Origin: Cryobacterium algoricola
Lineage (GTDB): Bacteria; Actinomycetota; Actinomycetes; Actinomycetales; Microbacteriaceae
Assembly (NCBI RefSeq): GCF_004402485.1
Contig: NZ_SOFG01000004.1
Coordinates: 310,001-374,000 of the forward strand
Length of the DNA stretch: 64,000 nt
Reading direction: 5' to 3'
In this document: in pieces, positions 10,028 through 18,529 of the stretch
Layout: every line of letters starts with the position of its first letter
Numbering within the stretch: the first letter of the stretch is position 1
The notes under the pieces: model-generated
Database searches by the model: none
What the model was told of the DNA's origin: nothing
The model's input: only the letters and a program-made list of their open reading frames with translations
Translations under genes and position numbers: made by a program

Positions 10028-10087
10028 GGGTTCCGTAGTTCGTTGAAGAATGAATAGGCGAAAAAGTAGAGAAGCCCGAGCGGATGC

Positions 10088-10321
10088 TCAGGGGCGGGTC
10101 GTGCCGCCGAGTGCGTCGGTTCCGGCGTCGGCGACGTCGCCGAGGGCGTCGCGCAGTTCTGCCTCGCGCTTGCGGTAGCCATCGGAGATGGCCTCACCGA
10201 ACTCACGCGCCTTGGTGTCGAGGTCGCTGAAGAACAGCTTGCCCTGACGGGTGTTGTTCGCTTCATGCGCGATCAAGAATCCGACGCCGACCCCGATGAC
10301 CAACCAGATGAAATTCTTCAT
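10088..10321 (-). CDS. Small membrane-anchored hypothetical protein
   Basis: 77 residues. One N-terminal hydrophobic segment (FIWLVIGVGVGFLIAH) followed by a charged, probably helical region (about 25-65) rich in Glu/Arg/Asp. No enzyme motif. It lies between alaS (60-base gap) and the DUF948 gene, a position where related actinobacteria also carry a similarly sized protein, so it is a genuine conserved gene rather than chance coding. Function unknown; the layout (short N-terminal anchor, cytoplasmic helix) suits a scaffold or adaptor at the membrane. Confidence 0.75.
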   Translation of the reverse strand: MKNFIWLVIGVGVGFLIAHEANNTRQGKLFFSDLDTKAREFGEAISDGYRKREAELRDALGDVADAGTDALGGTTRP

Positions 10322-10432
10322 GACAAATGCTCCCTGAACGGTGTGGAGACCCTGATAGAAATGCGCGACGGCCGCGCGAGTGGTGCGGTCGGCCTATCCC
10401 GGACTCGACCAGCCTCTTTCCAGCGTAGCCGA

Positions 10433-10837
10433 CTACCCGCGCCGACGACCTGCGCGCGTCGGGGATGCTGCGCGAAAACCCGCCCTCACGGCGGCGGAGA
10501 AGCCGGCGAGTTTGATGAGCGGTCCGCCGACGGTCGCGGCGAACAGCGCGACGAGTGCCGAGACGTTGCCCGTCACATCCGCGACGTTTCCGGTGATCGT
10601 ATCGACCCTGGCCAGCTGTTTGTTGGTCTCCTGCAGGGTGGTCGTCGTCTCGGACAGGAGCGGAGTGACGTTCTGGCTCAGCTCGTGGATCGCGAGGGTC
10701 GTCTCGTCGAAGACCCGGCCGAGCTTCAGCAGCGGAACGGCGAGCAGCCCGACGAGAACAGCAAACACGACGGCGGCAGCGAGGCCCGCGATATCTCCAC
10801 CTGACACTGGTGACTCCATCCATTCCGAAAGGTTCAT
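10433..10837 (-). CDS. DUF948-family membrane protein
   Basis: 134 residues. An N-terminal membrane segment (IAGLAAAVVFAVLVGLLAVPLL) is followed by a heptad-like helix (LSQNVTPLLSETTTTLQETNKQ, split here as LSQNVTPLLSE and TTTLQETNKQ) and a second hydrophobic patch, the usual DUF948 layout; the C-terminus is basic. Start chosen at ATG 10837 (MNLSEW) because CGGGAG lies eight bases upstream; another ATG 18 bases downstream is possible. Function unknown; in Actinobacteria it regularly sits between rpsD and alaS, as here. Confidence 0.82.
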   Translation of the reverse strand: MNLSEWMESPVSGGDIAGLAAAVVFAVLVGLLAVPLLKLGRVFDETTLAIHELSQNVTPLLSETTTTLQETNKQLARVDTITGNVADVTGNVSALVALFAATVGGPLIKLAGFSAAVRAGFRAASPTRAGRRRG

Positions 10838-10876
10838 ACGTTGACTCCCGGCCGACAGCACCGGTTAACGCACGAA

Positions 10877-10902
10877 GCGGACCACCCCTGGGGGTGATCC
10901 GC
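10877..10902 (-). terminator. Hairpin downstream of rpsD
   Basis: Inverted repeat GCGGACCACCC / GGGTGATCCGC with one C-A mismatch and a 4-base loop, 45 bases past the rpsD stop. There is no T-tract, so this is a candidate rather than a canonical terminator. Confidence 0.4.
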
Positions 10903-10946
10903 TCTCCAGCGTAGTTCAGATGCCGCCGGACGGCGGGCAGGGGAAC

Positions 10947-11576
10947 CTAGCGGGCTGCGTAGTACTCGACGACGAGCTGGACTTCACACGTCACGGGGAT
11001 TTCGATGCGCTTCGGGCGACGCACGAGGCGGGCCTGGAGCTTGTCGATCTCGACCTCGAGGTACGGCGGGAGCTTCGGGAGCACGTCGACGTGTCCGCCG
11101 GCTGCGGCGACCTGGAACGGCTCCATGCCCTCGCTGCGAGCCTTGACGTGGATGAGCTGACCCGGCTTCACGCGGAAGGAGGGGCGGTCGACGAGCTGGC
11201 CGTCGACGAGGATGTGACGGTGCACGACCATCTGGCGGGCCTGCGCGGTCGTGCGGGCGATTGCCGCGCGAACGAGAAGGGCGTCGAGACGGGTCTCGAG
11301 GATCTCGACCAGGTTTTCACCGGTCAGGCCCTGGGCGCGACGGGCCTCTTCGAAGGCGATCTTGAGCTGGGCTTCGCGGATGCCGTACTGGGCCCTTAAG
11401 CGCTGCTTTTCGCGGAGACGCACGGCATAGTCAGAGTCGGTCTTGCGCTTGGTGCGACCGTGCTCGCCCGGAGCGTACGGACGCTTCTCGAGGTAGCGGG
11501 CGGCCTTCGGGGTCAGGGCGATGCCCAGGGCCCGCGACAGGCGGGTCTTACTGCGGGTACGTGACTTGGTAGACAC
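10947..11576 (-). CDS. rpsD: 30S ribosomal protein S4
   Basis: Primary 16S rRNA-binding protein that nucleates 30S body assembly. 209 residues with GTG start behind AAAGGA. The S4 N-terminal domain (RPYAPGEHG, KQRLRAQYGI) and the S4 RNA-binding domain (ETRLDALLVRAAIARTTAQARQMV, given here as ETRLDALLVR and TTAQARQMV, followed by HRHILVDGQ) are complete. There are no cysteines, so this is the zinc-free (C-minus) form of S4. It is preceded by a long non-coding leader after rarA. Confidence 0.98.
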   Translation of the reverse strand: MSTKSRTRSKTRLSRALGIALTPKAARYLEKRPYAPGEHGRTKRKTDSDYAVRLREKQRLRAQYGIREAQLKIAFEEARRAQGLTGENLVEILETRLDALLVRAAIARTTAQARQMVVHRHILVDGQLVDRPSFRVKPGQLIHVKARSEGMEPFQVAAAGGHVDVLPKLPPYLEVEIDKLQARLVRRPKRIEIPVTCEVQLVVEYYAAR

Positions 11577-11754
11577 GGTGTCCTTTCAATGGAACGAGCA
11601 ACAGACAAAGTGGAATCCAGGGCGCCAGCGTGTGGGCCGGCGTCATGGGAGATCAGAGGGGTGTGCCACGGGGTGCCCGGCTACAGGGCTCCCTCTCCAA
11701 CCTGGAATCGGACGCAGCCGCATGCCGATGCCAGTTGTAGGCCTGAACAGACTA
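11577..11754 (-). promoter_or_regulatory. rpsD promoter and long 5' leader
   Basis: The 233 bases between rarA and rpsD hold no gene. On the minus strand a -10-like TAGTCT lies at 11754-11749, which would give a leader of about 165 bases before the rpsD GTG. The leader has G/C-rich segments able to fold (for example GGGAGCCCTG...CCGGGCACCCC). S4 is a known autoregulator in other bacteria, so a regulatory leader is plausible but not shown. Confidence 0.4.
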
Positions 11755-11809
11755 CCACACCGGACCCGGCCGGCCATGCCTGGGCTGGACCCGGCGCGGG
11801 GGCCCGGAG

Positions 11810-13189
11810 TCACTCGCCGCGGATGATCCGGCGCAGCTTGGCGAGGCGTGCCGAGACCTCTCGCTCATTGCCGTGTTCGGTGGGTTCGTAGTAGCGGACG
11901 GCCGCGAGTTCGTCCGGCGGGTACTGCTGCTGCACGACGCCGAGGGTGTCGTCGTGCGGGTAGCGATACCCCTTGCCGTGCCCGAGTCGTTTGGCGCCGG
12001 CGTAGTGGGCGTCGCGCAGGTGCTTCGGCACCCGGCCGGTCTTGCCCGCGCGCACATCGGCGATCGCCGCGTCGAGCGCGAGGTACGAAGCGTTGGACTT
12101 GGGCGCGGTCGCGAGGTGCACGACGGCCTGGGCGAGCGGGATCCGCCCCTCCGGCATCCCGATGAGCTGCACGGCGTCGGCGGCGGCGACCGCGATCACG
12201 AGGGACTGGGGGTCTGCCATCCCGATGTCCTCCGAGGCGAGGACGATGATGCGGCGCGCGATGAATCGCGGGTCCTCCCCCGCCTCGATCATCCTCGCGA
12301 GATAGTGCAGCGACGCATCGACGTCCGATCCCCGCACCGACTTGATGAAGGCGCTGATCACGTCGTAGTGCTCATCCCCGTTGCGGTCGTAGCGCAAGAG
12401 CGCCCTGTCGACGGCGAGGGCGACCGTGTCGCTCGTGATGACGGGGCGGGCGTCAGGCACGTCTGCGGCCTCGCCATCGACCTCGTCATCGTCATCGTCA
12501 TCAGTCCCCGATGACAACGCAGAGACGGATGCCGCCTCGAGCGCCGTGAGGGCACGGCGGGCGTCGCCGGAGGCGAGCCTGATAATGGTCGCGCGGGCCT
12601 CGGGTTCCAGCACGAAGCGATCGGCCAGTCCGCGCGCATCCGTCACGGCCCTGTCGATGACGACCCCGAGGTCCTCGTCGCTGAGCGTCTCGAGGGTGAG
12701 CAGGAGGGACCGGGACAGCAGGGGGGCGATCACGGAGAACGACGGATTCTCGGTCGTCGCTGCGACGAGAATGATGACGCCGTTTTCGACGCCGGGCAGC
12801 AGTGCGTCCTGCTGGGCCTTGCTGAACCGGTGGATCTCGTCGAGGAAGAGCACGGTCGACAGCCCGTAGAGGTCGCGGCTCGTGCGTGCCTCCTCCATCA
12901 CCTGCCGCACGTCGCGCACCCCCGCGGAGACCGCGGAGAGTTCGACGAAGCGGCGGCCGGAACTGTGCGCGATCGCCTGGGCGAGGGTCGTCTTCCCGGT
13001 GCCCGGCGGACCCCAGAGGATCACGGACACCGCGCCGCGCTCCCCCGACTTGTCGCTGGCCAGACTGACCAGGGGCGAACCGGGGGTGAGCAGGTGCCGC
13101 TGGCCGGCCACTTCGGCGAGGGTCGTCGGTCGCATCCGTACTGCGAGAGGTGTTGCGCCACTGCGCAGTCCGGGTTGTCCATCGACCAT
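11810..13189 (-). CDS. rarA: Replication-associated recombination protein A (MgsA/WRNIP1 family)
   Basis: AAA+ ATPase of the clamp-loader clade acting at stalled replication forks. 459 residues. Motifs: [13 protein letters not shown] at the N-terminus, Walker [13 protein letters not shown], Walker [10 protein letters not shown] with [14 protein letters not shown], sensor 1 AATTENPSF, and the tetramerisation region ending in the conserved YRYPHDD and QQYPPDEL. Between the ATPase and C-terminal domains is an acidic insertion (DDDDDDE, residues about 231-237) encoded by a GTCATC hexanucleotide repeat. ATG start. It faces the cyclophilin gene divergently across 110 bases. Confidence 0.96.
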   Translation of the reverse strand: MVDGQPGLRSGATPLAVRMRPTTLAEVAGQRHLLTPGSPLVSLASDKSGERGAVSVILWGPPGTGKTTLAQAIAHSSGRRFVELSAVSAGVRDVRQVMEEARTSRDLYGLSTVLFLDEIHRFSKAQQDALLPGVENGVIILVAATTENPSFSVIAPLLSRSLLLTLETLSDEDLGVVIDRAVTDARGLADRFVLEPEARATIIRLASGDARRALTALEAASVSALSSGTDDDDDDEVDGEAADVPDARPVITSDTVALAVDRALLRYDRNGDEHYDVISAFIKSVRGSDVDASLHYLARMIEAGEDPRFIARRIIVLASEDIGMADPQSLVIAVAAADAVQLIGMPEGRIPLAQAVVHLATAPKSNASYLALDAAIADVRAGKTGRVPKHLRDAHYAGAKRLGHGKGYRYPHDDTLGVVQQQYPPDELAAVRYYEPTEHGNEREVSARLAKLRRIIRGE

Positions 13190-13299
13190 GCCTCCAGCGT
13201 AGTTCGCACCGCTGACACCGGCGTTCGAGCGGCAGTGCTCGCGTTGTAGAGTTCAAGCTGGTCGCGGAAGACATCCGCACAGCATCCTGGAGGACAGCC

Positions 13300-14106
13300 G
13301 TGGCAGCGAACAAGAAGCAGGATCGCGACGAGCGCGAGGCCCGCATCCGGGTTCGCGCGTACCAGGCACGCCGGGCGGTGCACGAACACCAGCAGTCCCG
13401 TCGCCGCAGGGACAACGTCGTGGCCGGCATCGCCGTCGTCGTCGTCGCCGTGCTCGCGGTCGTCGCCCAGGTCTACTTCTTCAACGGCGGGCCCGGTACT
13501 CCGGCGCCGAGCTCCTCCGCGACGGCCACGCCAACGGCCACGGCCACCCCGACCGCCGCCGCCGGCGCGAACACCGGGACCGTCCCGCCGAGCACGCTCG
13601 CAGAGGGCCGCACCTGGACAGGAACCCTCGGCCTCAACGGCATCAACCTCGGAATCGAACTCGACGGTGCCGCGGCCCCCCAGGCGGTCTCGTCCACGAT
13701 CAGCCTCGCCCAGTCCGACTTCTACTCCGACCTGACCTGTCACCGGCTGACGACCTCGGGGATCTACGTGCTCCAGTGCGGCGACCCGGCCGGCGACGGT
13801 TCCGGCGGCCCCGGCTACAGCTATGGTCCCGTCGAGAATGCGCCCGCCGACAACGTCTACCCGGCCGGTTCCATCGCGATGGCGCGCCAGAGCGCCAACG
13901 GATACAGCCAGGGCAGCCAGTTCTTCATCCTCTACCAGGATTCGACCATCCCGTCGGATGCCGCGGGCGGCTACACGGTGATCGGCCATGTCACGAGCGG
14001 CCTCGACCAGGTGAAGGCGCAGATCACGGATGCCGGAGTCGCCGACGGTTCGACGGACGGCGCCCCGAAGGTCACGACCTTAATCAGCGCCTTCAGCGTC
14101 CAGTAG
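13300..14106 (+). CDS. Membrane-anchored cyclophilin-type peptidyl-prolyl isomerase
   Basis: 268 residues. Basic cytoplasmic N-terminus, one membrane segment at about 40-61 (VVAGIAVVVVAVLAVVAQVYF in two parts VVAGIAVVVV and AVLAVVAQVYF), a Ser/Thr/Pro/Ala linker (about 66-90), then a cyclophilin domain outside the membrane. Cyclophilin signatures: FYSDLTCHR, GGPGYSYGPVENAP, IAMAR, GSQFFILYQD. The canonical catalytic arginine position reads CHRLTTSGIYVLQCGD, close to the bacterial consensus. GTG start behind TGGAGGAC. It probably assists folding of secreted proteins; substrate unknown. It starts the plus-strand group with the DUF349 gene. Confidence 0.9.
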   Translation: MAANKKQDRDEREARIRVRAYQARRAVHEHQQSRRRRDNVVAGIAVVVVAVLAVVAQVYFFNGGPGTPAPSSSATATPTATATPTAAAGANTGTVPPSTLAEGRTWTGTLGLNGINLGIELDGAAAPQAVSSTISLAQSDFYSDLTCHRLTTSGIYVLQCGDPAGDGSGGPGYSYGPVENAPADNVYPAGSIAMARQSANGYSQGSQFFILYQDSTIPSDAAGGYTVIGHVTSGLDQVKAQITDAGVADGSTDGAPKVTTLISAFSVQ

Positions 14107-14191
14107 TTCCAGCCGTCCGGGCCTTGCAATAGGCTTGACCGGGTATTGGCCCAGTGTGGGCACACACACATCGACATCTAAGGTGAGACTC

Positions 14192-15424
14192 TTGACTACG
14201 ACAGATCAGCAACCATGGGGTCGCGTAGACGAATCCGGCACGGTTTTCGTGCGCGAAGCGTCGGGCGAACGCGCGGTTGGCCAGTATCCTGACGCGACGC
14301 CGGAGGAGGCCCTGGCCTACTTCGAGCGCAAGTACGTCGAACTCAACGGACAGGTCACCCTTCTCGAGCAGCGTGCCAAGGGCGGTGCCCCGGCTGCTGA
14401 CATCGCCAAATCCGTCTCGCACCTCGCGAAGACGGTTGCGACCGCAAACGCCGTCGGCAACCTCGCCGCCCTCGTGGAGCGTCTCGGCGCCCTCGGTGGC
14501 GCCGTCAGCGAGCTCACGGAGCAGCAGGGTGCCGAATCGAAGGCCGCCGCTGTGGCAGCCGTCGCCGAACGCGCCGCGATCGTCGAGGAGGCAGAGACCC
14601 TCGCAGCAGAGGACCCCGCCAAGACGCAGTGGAAGCAGACGAGCGCCGCCCTCGACGCCCTGTTCGCCAAGTGGCAGGCGCACCAGCACGATGCGCCCCG
14701 CATCCCCAAGGGTGAGGCCAACGAGCTCTGGAAGCGTTTCCGCGCGGCACGCACCACCATCGAGCAGAATCGCAAGGCGTTCTTCGCCGAGCTCGACACG
14801 GCGCACAAGGACGTCCGCAACCGCAAGCAGCAGCTCATCGAGCAGGCTGAGGCGCTTGCGCCGAAGGGCGCGGACGGCATCCCCGCCTACCGCACGCTGC
14901 TCGACGAGTGGAAGCTCGCCGGACGCAGCGGCAAGAAGCAGGACGACGCCATGTGGGCGAAGTTCAAGGCCGCCGGCGACGTGCTCTACTCCGTCAAGTC
15001 GGAGATCGACGCCCAGGACGACGAGGAATTCGCCGGGAACCTCGTCGAGAAGCTCGCGCTCCTCACCGAAGCCGAAGCGCTCCTCACCGAGACCGACCGC
15101 ACCAAGGCACGCAGCGCGCTCAGCTCCGTGCAGCGCCGCTGGGACGCGATCGGCAAGGTTCCCCGCGACTCCGTCAAGCTCGTCGAAGATCGCATGCGCA
15201 AGGTCGAAGCGGCCGTCCGCAAGCTCGACGACGACCACTGGGTTCGGAACAACCCGGAGACCAAGGCCCGCACGGAGGGCCTCGCCGGACAGCTGCACGA
15301 CGCGATCGCCAAGCTCGAGGCCGAACTCGCCGCCGCAGAGGCAGGAACCGATGCCCGCGCGATCAAGGACGCCCGCGAGGCGCTCGAGGCCCGCAAGGCG
15401 TGGTTGAAGGCCATCGGCCAGTAG
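14192..15424 (+). CDS. DUF349 domain protein
   Basis: 410 residues, almost entirely helical and rich in Ala, Glu, Lys and Arg, with repeated DUF349 units (for example KTQWKQTSAALDALFAKWQ, KGEANELWKRFRAARTT, AYRTLLDEWKLAGRSGKK, ALSSVQRRWDAIGKVP). The N-terminus QPWGRVDESGTVFVREASGE is the usual actinobacterial cap. TTG start chosen because AAGGTGAG lies just upstream and conservation begins there; an in-frame ATG 57 bases earlier lacks support. Role in actinobacteria unknown, with long coiled helices suggesting binding to another protein or nucleic acid. Confidence 0.85.
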   Translation: MTTTDQQPWGRVDESGTVFVREASGERAVGQYPDATPEEALAYFERKYVELNGQVTLLEQRAKGGAPAADIAKSVSHLAKTVATANAVGNLAALVERLGALGGAVSELTEQQGAESKAAAVAAVAERAAIVEEAETLAAEDPAKTQWKQTSAALDALFAKWQAHQHDAPRIPKGEANELWKRFRAARTTIEQNRKAFFAELDTAHKDVRNRKQQLIEQAEALAPKGADGIPAYRTLLDEWKLAGRSGKKQDDAMWAKFKAAGDVLYSVKSEIDAQDDEEFAGNLVEKLALLTEAEALLTETDRTKARSALSSVQRRWDAIGKVPRDSVKLVEDRMRKVEAAVRKLDDDHWVRNNPETKARTEGLAGQLHDAIAKLEAELAAAEAGTDARAIKDAREALEARKAWLKAIGQ

Positions 15425-15529
15425 CAGGCACCCCCGCAGAGTCCGTCCACAGGCGACGGGGCTCCGGTTTCTGTCCACAGATCCGGGGCCCCGTCGCTTC
15501 TGTGTTCCCTCCCGGCGCATCCTGTCCGG

Positions 15530-16144
15530 GTGTCCGACCGGCTCCCCGACATCCTCTCCTCCGGCGACCTTCCCGTCGCCGAACTCTCGAGCCTGTGCCT
15601 CGACGGCGAGCTCTTCCGTGTCGGCGACTTCTGGAGCCCGGTGGACCTGGCAGAAGACCGGGACCAACGGGCACGGTCCCTTGCCCTCCTGGTACCGGTG
15701 AGGGCCATCGCGGAACGGCTGACCGCCGCATGGATCTACGGTCTCGCCCCCGAGCCGCAGCGCCACCAGTTCTGCGTGCCCAGGACGGCGCGCGCGTACT
15801 TCCCGCCGTCACCGCGGTTCGGAGTCCGGGAGGTCGTCTGCGACCCCGAGCACATCGTCCGCCTCGGTGCCGCCACCGTGAACAGGGCAGACGTCCGGGT
15901 GGCCGGCCTGCTCGTGACCCGGCCGCTGCGCACCGCACTCGACCTGGCCCGCTGGCCTCCCCCGGAGTTCCCTGAGCCGGCGCCCCTGATCGCGACCCTG
16001 CTCCGCCTCGCCGGTCACCCGGACGCCACGGCGGCGAGGCGCGCCTGCGCCGCCGACAGCCTGCCGTTCACCCACAGGGCGCTCGGGCACCTCGACGCCG
16101 CGGAAGCGGCCATGACGTCGCTCGGGGAGCCTAGCCGTCGTTGA
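15530..16144 (+). CDS. AbiEi-like protein (type IV antitoxin/transcriptional regulator type)
   Basis: 204 residues. The pattern LSSLCLDGELFRVGD, then ERLTAAWIYGL and RPLRTALDLARW, is that of the AbiEi antitoxin C-terminal region found in many actinobacterial proteins, but no AbiEii nucleotidyltransferase toxin is next to it and the N-terminal helix-turn-helix is short or missing. GTG start; a weak -10 (CATCCT) lies exactly six bases before it, so the mRNA may be leaderless. Its last 14 bases overlap the end of rel, which is transcribed toward it. The assignment rests on motif recall only. Confidence 0.6.
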   Translation: MSDRLPDILSSGDLPVAELSSLCLDGELFRVGDFWSPVDLAEDRDQRARSLALLVPVRAIAERLTAAWIYGLAPEPQRHQFCVPRTARAYFPPSPRFGVREVVCDPEHIVRLGAATVNRADVRVAGLLVTRPLRTALDLARWPPPEFPEPAPLIATLLRLAGHPDATAARRACAADSLPFTHRALGHLDAAEAAMTSLGEPSRR

Positions 16145-18401
16145 CGCGGTAGACGTCGTAGACCGCGTCGATGCGGCGCACGGCGTTGAGCACCCGGTCG
16201 AGGTGGGTGGTGTCACCCATCTCGAAGACGAAACGGCTGATCGCCAGCCGGTCGCTCGAGGTGTGCACGGTCGCGGAGAGGATGTTGACGTGATGCTCGG
16301 AGAGCACCCTGGTCACATCGGAGAGGAGTCCGGAGCGGTCGAGGGCCTCGATCTGGATCTGGACCAGGAACAGGCTCTTGGACGTCGGGGCCCAGTCGAC
16401 CTCGATCATCCGTTCCGGTTCCTTGAGCAGCGACTGCACGTTGCGGCAGGACGCCTGGTGCACGGAGACACCGGCGCCGCGGGTGATGAAGCCGACGACC
16501 TTGTCCCCGGGAACCGGGGTACAGCAGCGGGCGAGCTTGACCAGGATGTCCGGGGCGCCACGGACCAGGATCCCGGAGTCGCTGTTGCGCAGCGTCTGGG
16601 TGCGTCCGTTCGGCGCGAACGGCAGATCGGTCGCATCGCTCTCCTCGACGCTCTGCAGCGTCGCGACGACCTTCTCGAGCACGGACTGCGTGCTGATGTG
16701 TCCCTCGCCGACGGCGGCGTAGAGCGCGGAAACGTCCTCGTACTTCATCACCGCTGCGACCTCGGCGAAGGAGTCCTGGTTCATCAGCTTCTGCAGGGGC
16801 AGGTTCTGCTTGCGCATCGCGCGGGCGATGGCGTCCCTGCCCTGTTCGATGGCTTCGTCGCGGCGTTCCTTGGTGAACCACTGCCGGATCTTGTTGCGGG
16901 CCCTGGGACTCTTGACGAAGTTGAGCCAGTCCTTGCTCGGCCCGGAGTCCGGGTTCTTCGAGGTGAAGACCTCGACGACGTCTCCCGTGACCAGGGGGCT
17001 CTCGAGCGGCACGAGTCGCCCGTTGACCTTGGCGCCCATGGTGCGGTGGCCGACCTCTGTGTGCACGGCGTATGCGAAGTCGACGGGAGTCGCTCCCGTC
17101 GGCAGGCCGATCACCCGGCCCTTCGGCGTGAAGACGTAGACCTCTTTCGCACCGATTTCATAACGCAGCGAGTCGAGGAACTCCCCGGGGTCGGCTGTCT
17201 CGGCCTGCCAGTCCGAGATGTGCGCGAGCCAGGCCATGTCGGTATCGCTCTGCGGGCCAGGCCCTGAGCTCTTGCCGGTGGTCTGCTCCTTGTACTTCCA
17301 GTGCGAGGCGACACCGAACTCGGCGCGCTGGTGCATCTCCTGGGTGCGGATCTGGATCTCGACGGCGCGGCCGCTCGGGCCGAGCACCGTCGTGTGCAGC
17401 GACTGGTAGAGGTTGAACTTCGGTGTGGCGATGTAGTCCTTGAACCGGCCGGGCAGCGGCGTCCAGCGGGCGTGGATCGCTCCGAGCACGGCGTAGCAGT
17501 CTCGCACCGAGTTCACCAGGACACGGATACCGACGAGGTCGTAGATCTCGTCGAACTCACGGCCCCGCACGACCATCTTCTGATAGATGGAGTAGTACTG
17601 CTTGGGCCGTCCGGCGACCTTGCCGCGGATGCGTGCTGCCTTGAGATCTTCGACGATCGCGTCGATGACGTGTTGCACGAATTCCTCGCGCTGCGGGGTG
17701 CGCTGCTTGACGAGGCTTTCGATCTCGGCGTAAAGCTTCGGGTACAGGACCGCGAAGGACAGGTCCTCGAGCTCCCACTTGATCGTCTGGATCCCGAGAC
17801 GGTGCGCCAGCGGCGCGTAGATCTCCAGGGTCTCCGTCGCCTTGCGCACCGCGGACTCCGCGGGAACGAAACCCCAGGTGCGCGCGTTGTGCAGTCGGTC
17901 GGCGAGTTTGATGATCAGCACCCGGATGTCCTTGGACATCGCGACGATCATCTTGCGCACGGTCTCGGCCTGGGTGCTGTCGCCGTATTTGACCTTGTCG
18001 AGTTTCGTCACGCCGTCGACGAGCATGGCGATCTCGTCGCCGAAGTCCGCGCGCAACTGGTCGAGGGTGTACTCGGTGTCTTCGACGGTGTCGTGCAGGA
18101 GCGCGGCGGCGACGGTCTTCGGGCCGATGCCGAGATCGGCGAGAATCTGGGCGACGGCGACCGGATGCGTGATGTACGGTTCCCCGCTGCGGCGCACCTG
18201 GCCCTCGTGAGCGTGTTCCGCTGCGGTGTACGCGCGCTCGATGATCGACAGGTCGACCTTCGGGTGGTGCATCCGCACGGTCCTGAGCAGGGTGTCCACT
18301 GCGCCGACCGGCTGGGCGCGGGAGAAGATCCGCGGGACAAGACGCCGGAGGGAGGCGGCGGGCAGCGGCGCGTTCGGTGGCGGTGTCGTCGTTTCCGTCA
18401 T
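16131..18401 (-). CDS. rel: Bifunctional (p)ppGpp synthetase/hydrolase Rel
   Basis: Makes and degrades the stringent-response alarmone (p)ppGpp. 756 residues. Order: HD hydrolase domain (AEHAHEGQVRRSGEPYITH, HDTVEDT, LADRLHNARTW), synthetase domain (RGREFDEIYDLVGIRVLV, YQSLHTTVLGPSG), TGS domain (VYVFTPKGRVIGLPTGATPVDFAY, given here as VYVFTPKGRVIGL and PTGATPVDFAY), the zinc-finger region with ARCCTPVPGD, and a C-terminal ACT domain. ATG at 18401 is behind GAGGTGTGAG; the longer in-frame extension has no homology. Active-site residues of both activities look intact. It lies downstream of secDF as in other actinobacteria. Confidence 0.97.
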   Translation of the reverse strand: MTETTTPPPNAPLPAASLRRLVPRIFSRAQPVGAVDTLLRTVRMHHPKVDLSIIERAYTAAEHAHEGQVRRSGEPYITHPVAVAQILADLGIGPKTVAAALLHDTVEDTEYTLDQLRADFGDEIAMLVDGVTKLDKVKYGDSTQAETVRKMIVAMSKDIRVLIIKLADRLHNARTWGFVPAESAVRKATETLEIYAPLAHRLGIQTIKWELEDLSFAVLYPKLYAEIESLVKQRTPQREEFVQHVIDAIVEDLKAARIRGKVAGRPKQYYSIYQKMVVRGREFDEIYDLVGIRVLVNSVRDCYAVLGAIHARWTPLPGRFKDYIATPKFNLYQSLHTTVLGPSGRAVEIQIRTQEMHQRAEFGVASHWKYKEQTTGKSSGPGPQSDTDMAWLAHISDWQAETADPGEFLDSLRYEIGAKEVYVFTPKGRVIGLPTGATPVDFAYAVHTEVGHRTMGAKVNGRLVPLESPLVTGDVVEVFTSKNPDSGPSKDWLNFVKSPRARNKIRQWFTKERRDEAIEQGRDAIARAMRKQNLPLQKLMNQDSFAEVAAVMKYEDVSALYAAVGEGHISTQSVLEKVVATLQSVEESDATDLPFAPNGRTQTLRNSDSGILVRGAPDILVKLARCCTPVPGDKVVGFITRGAGVSVHQASCRNVQSLLKEPERMIEVDWAPTSKSLFLVQIQIEALDRSGLLSDVTRVLSEHHVNILSATVHTSSDRLAISRFVFEMGDTTHLDRVLNAVRRIDAVYDVYRVNDG

Positions 18402-18475
18402 CTCACACCTCGTTCGCGAGCGCCCGGCCATTCCCGGGCATCCAGCAATTATCGCGCCTTTTCCGACCACTCCGC

Positions 18476-18505
18476 GCCGCTCCCGCCGAAATGGGCAGGA
18501 GCGGC
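18476..18505 (-). terminator. Hairpin downstream of secF
   Basis: GCCGCTCC and GGAGCGGC pair over a 14-base loop that itself contains GCC/GGC, 24 bases past the secF stop. Only a short T-rich stretch follows on the minus strand, so it is a candidate terminator separating secF from rel. Confidence 0.4.
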
Positions 18506-18529
18506 ACGGTTAAGGGTGTTCCACCGGAG

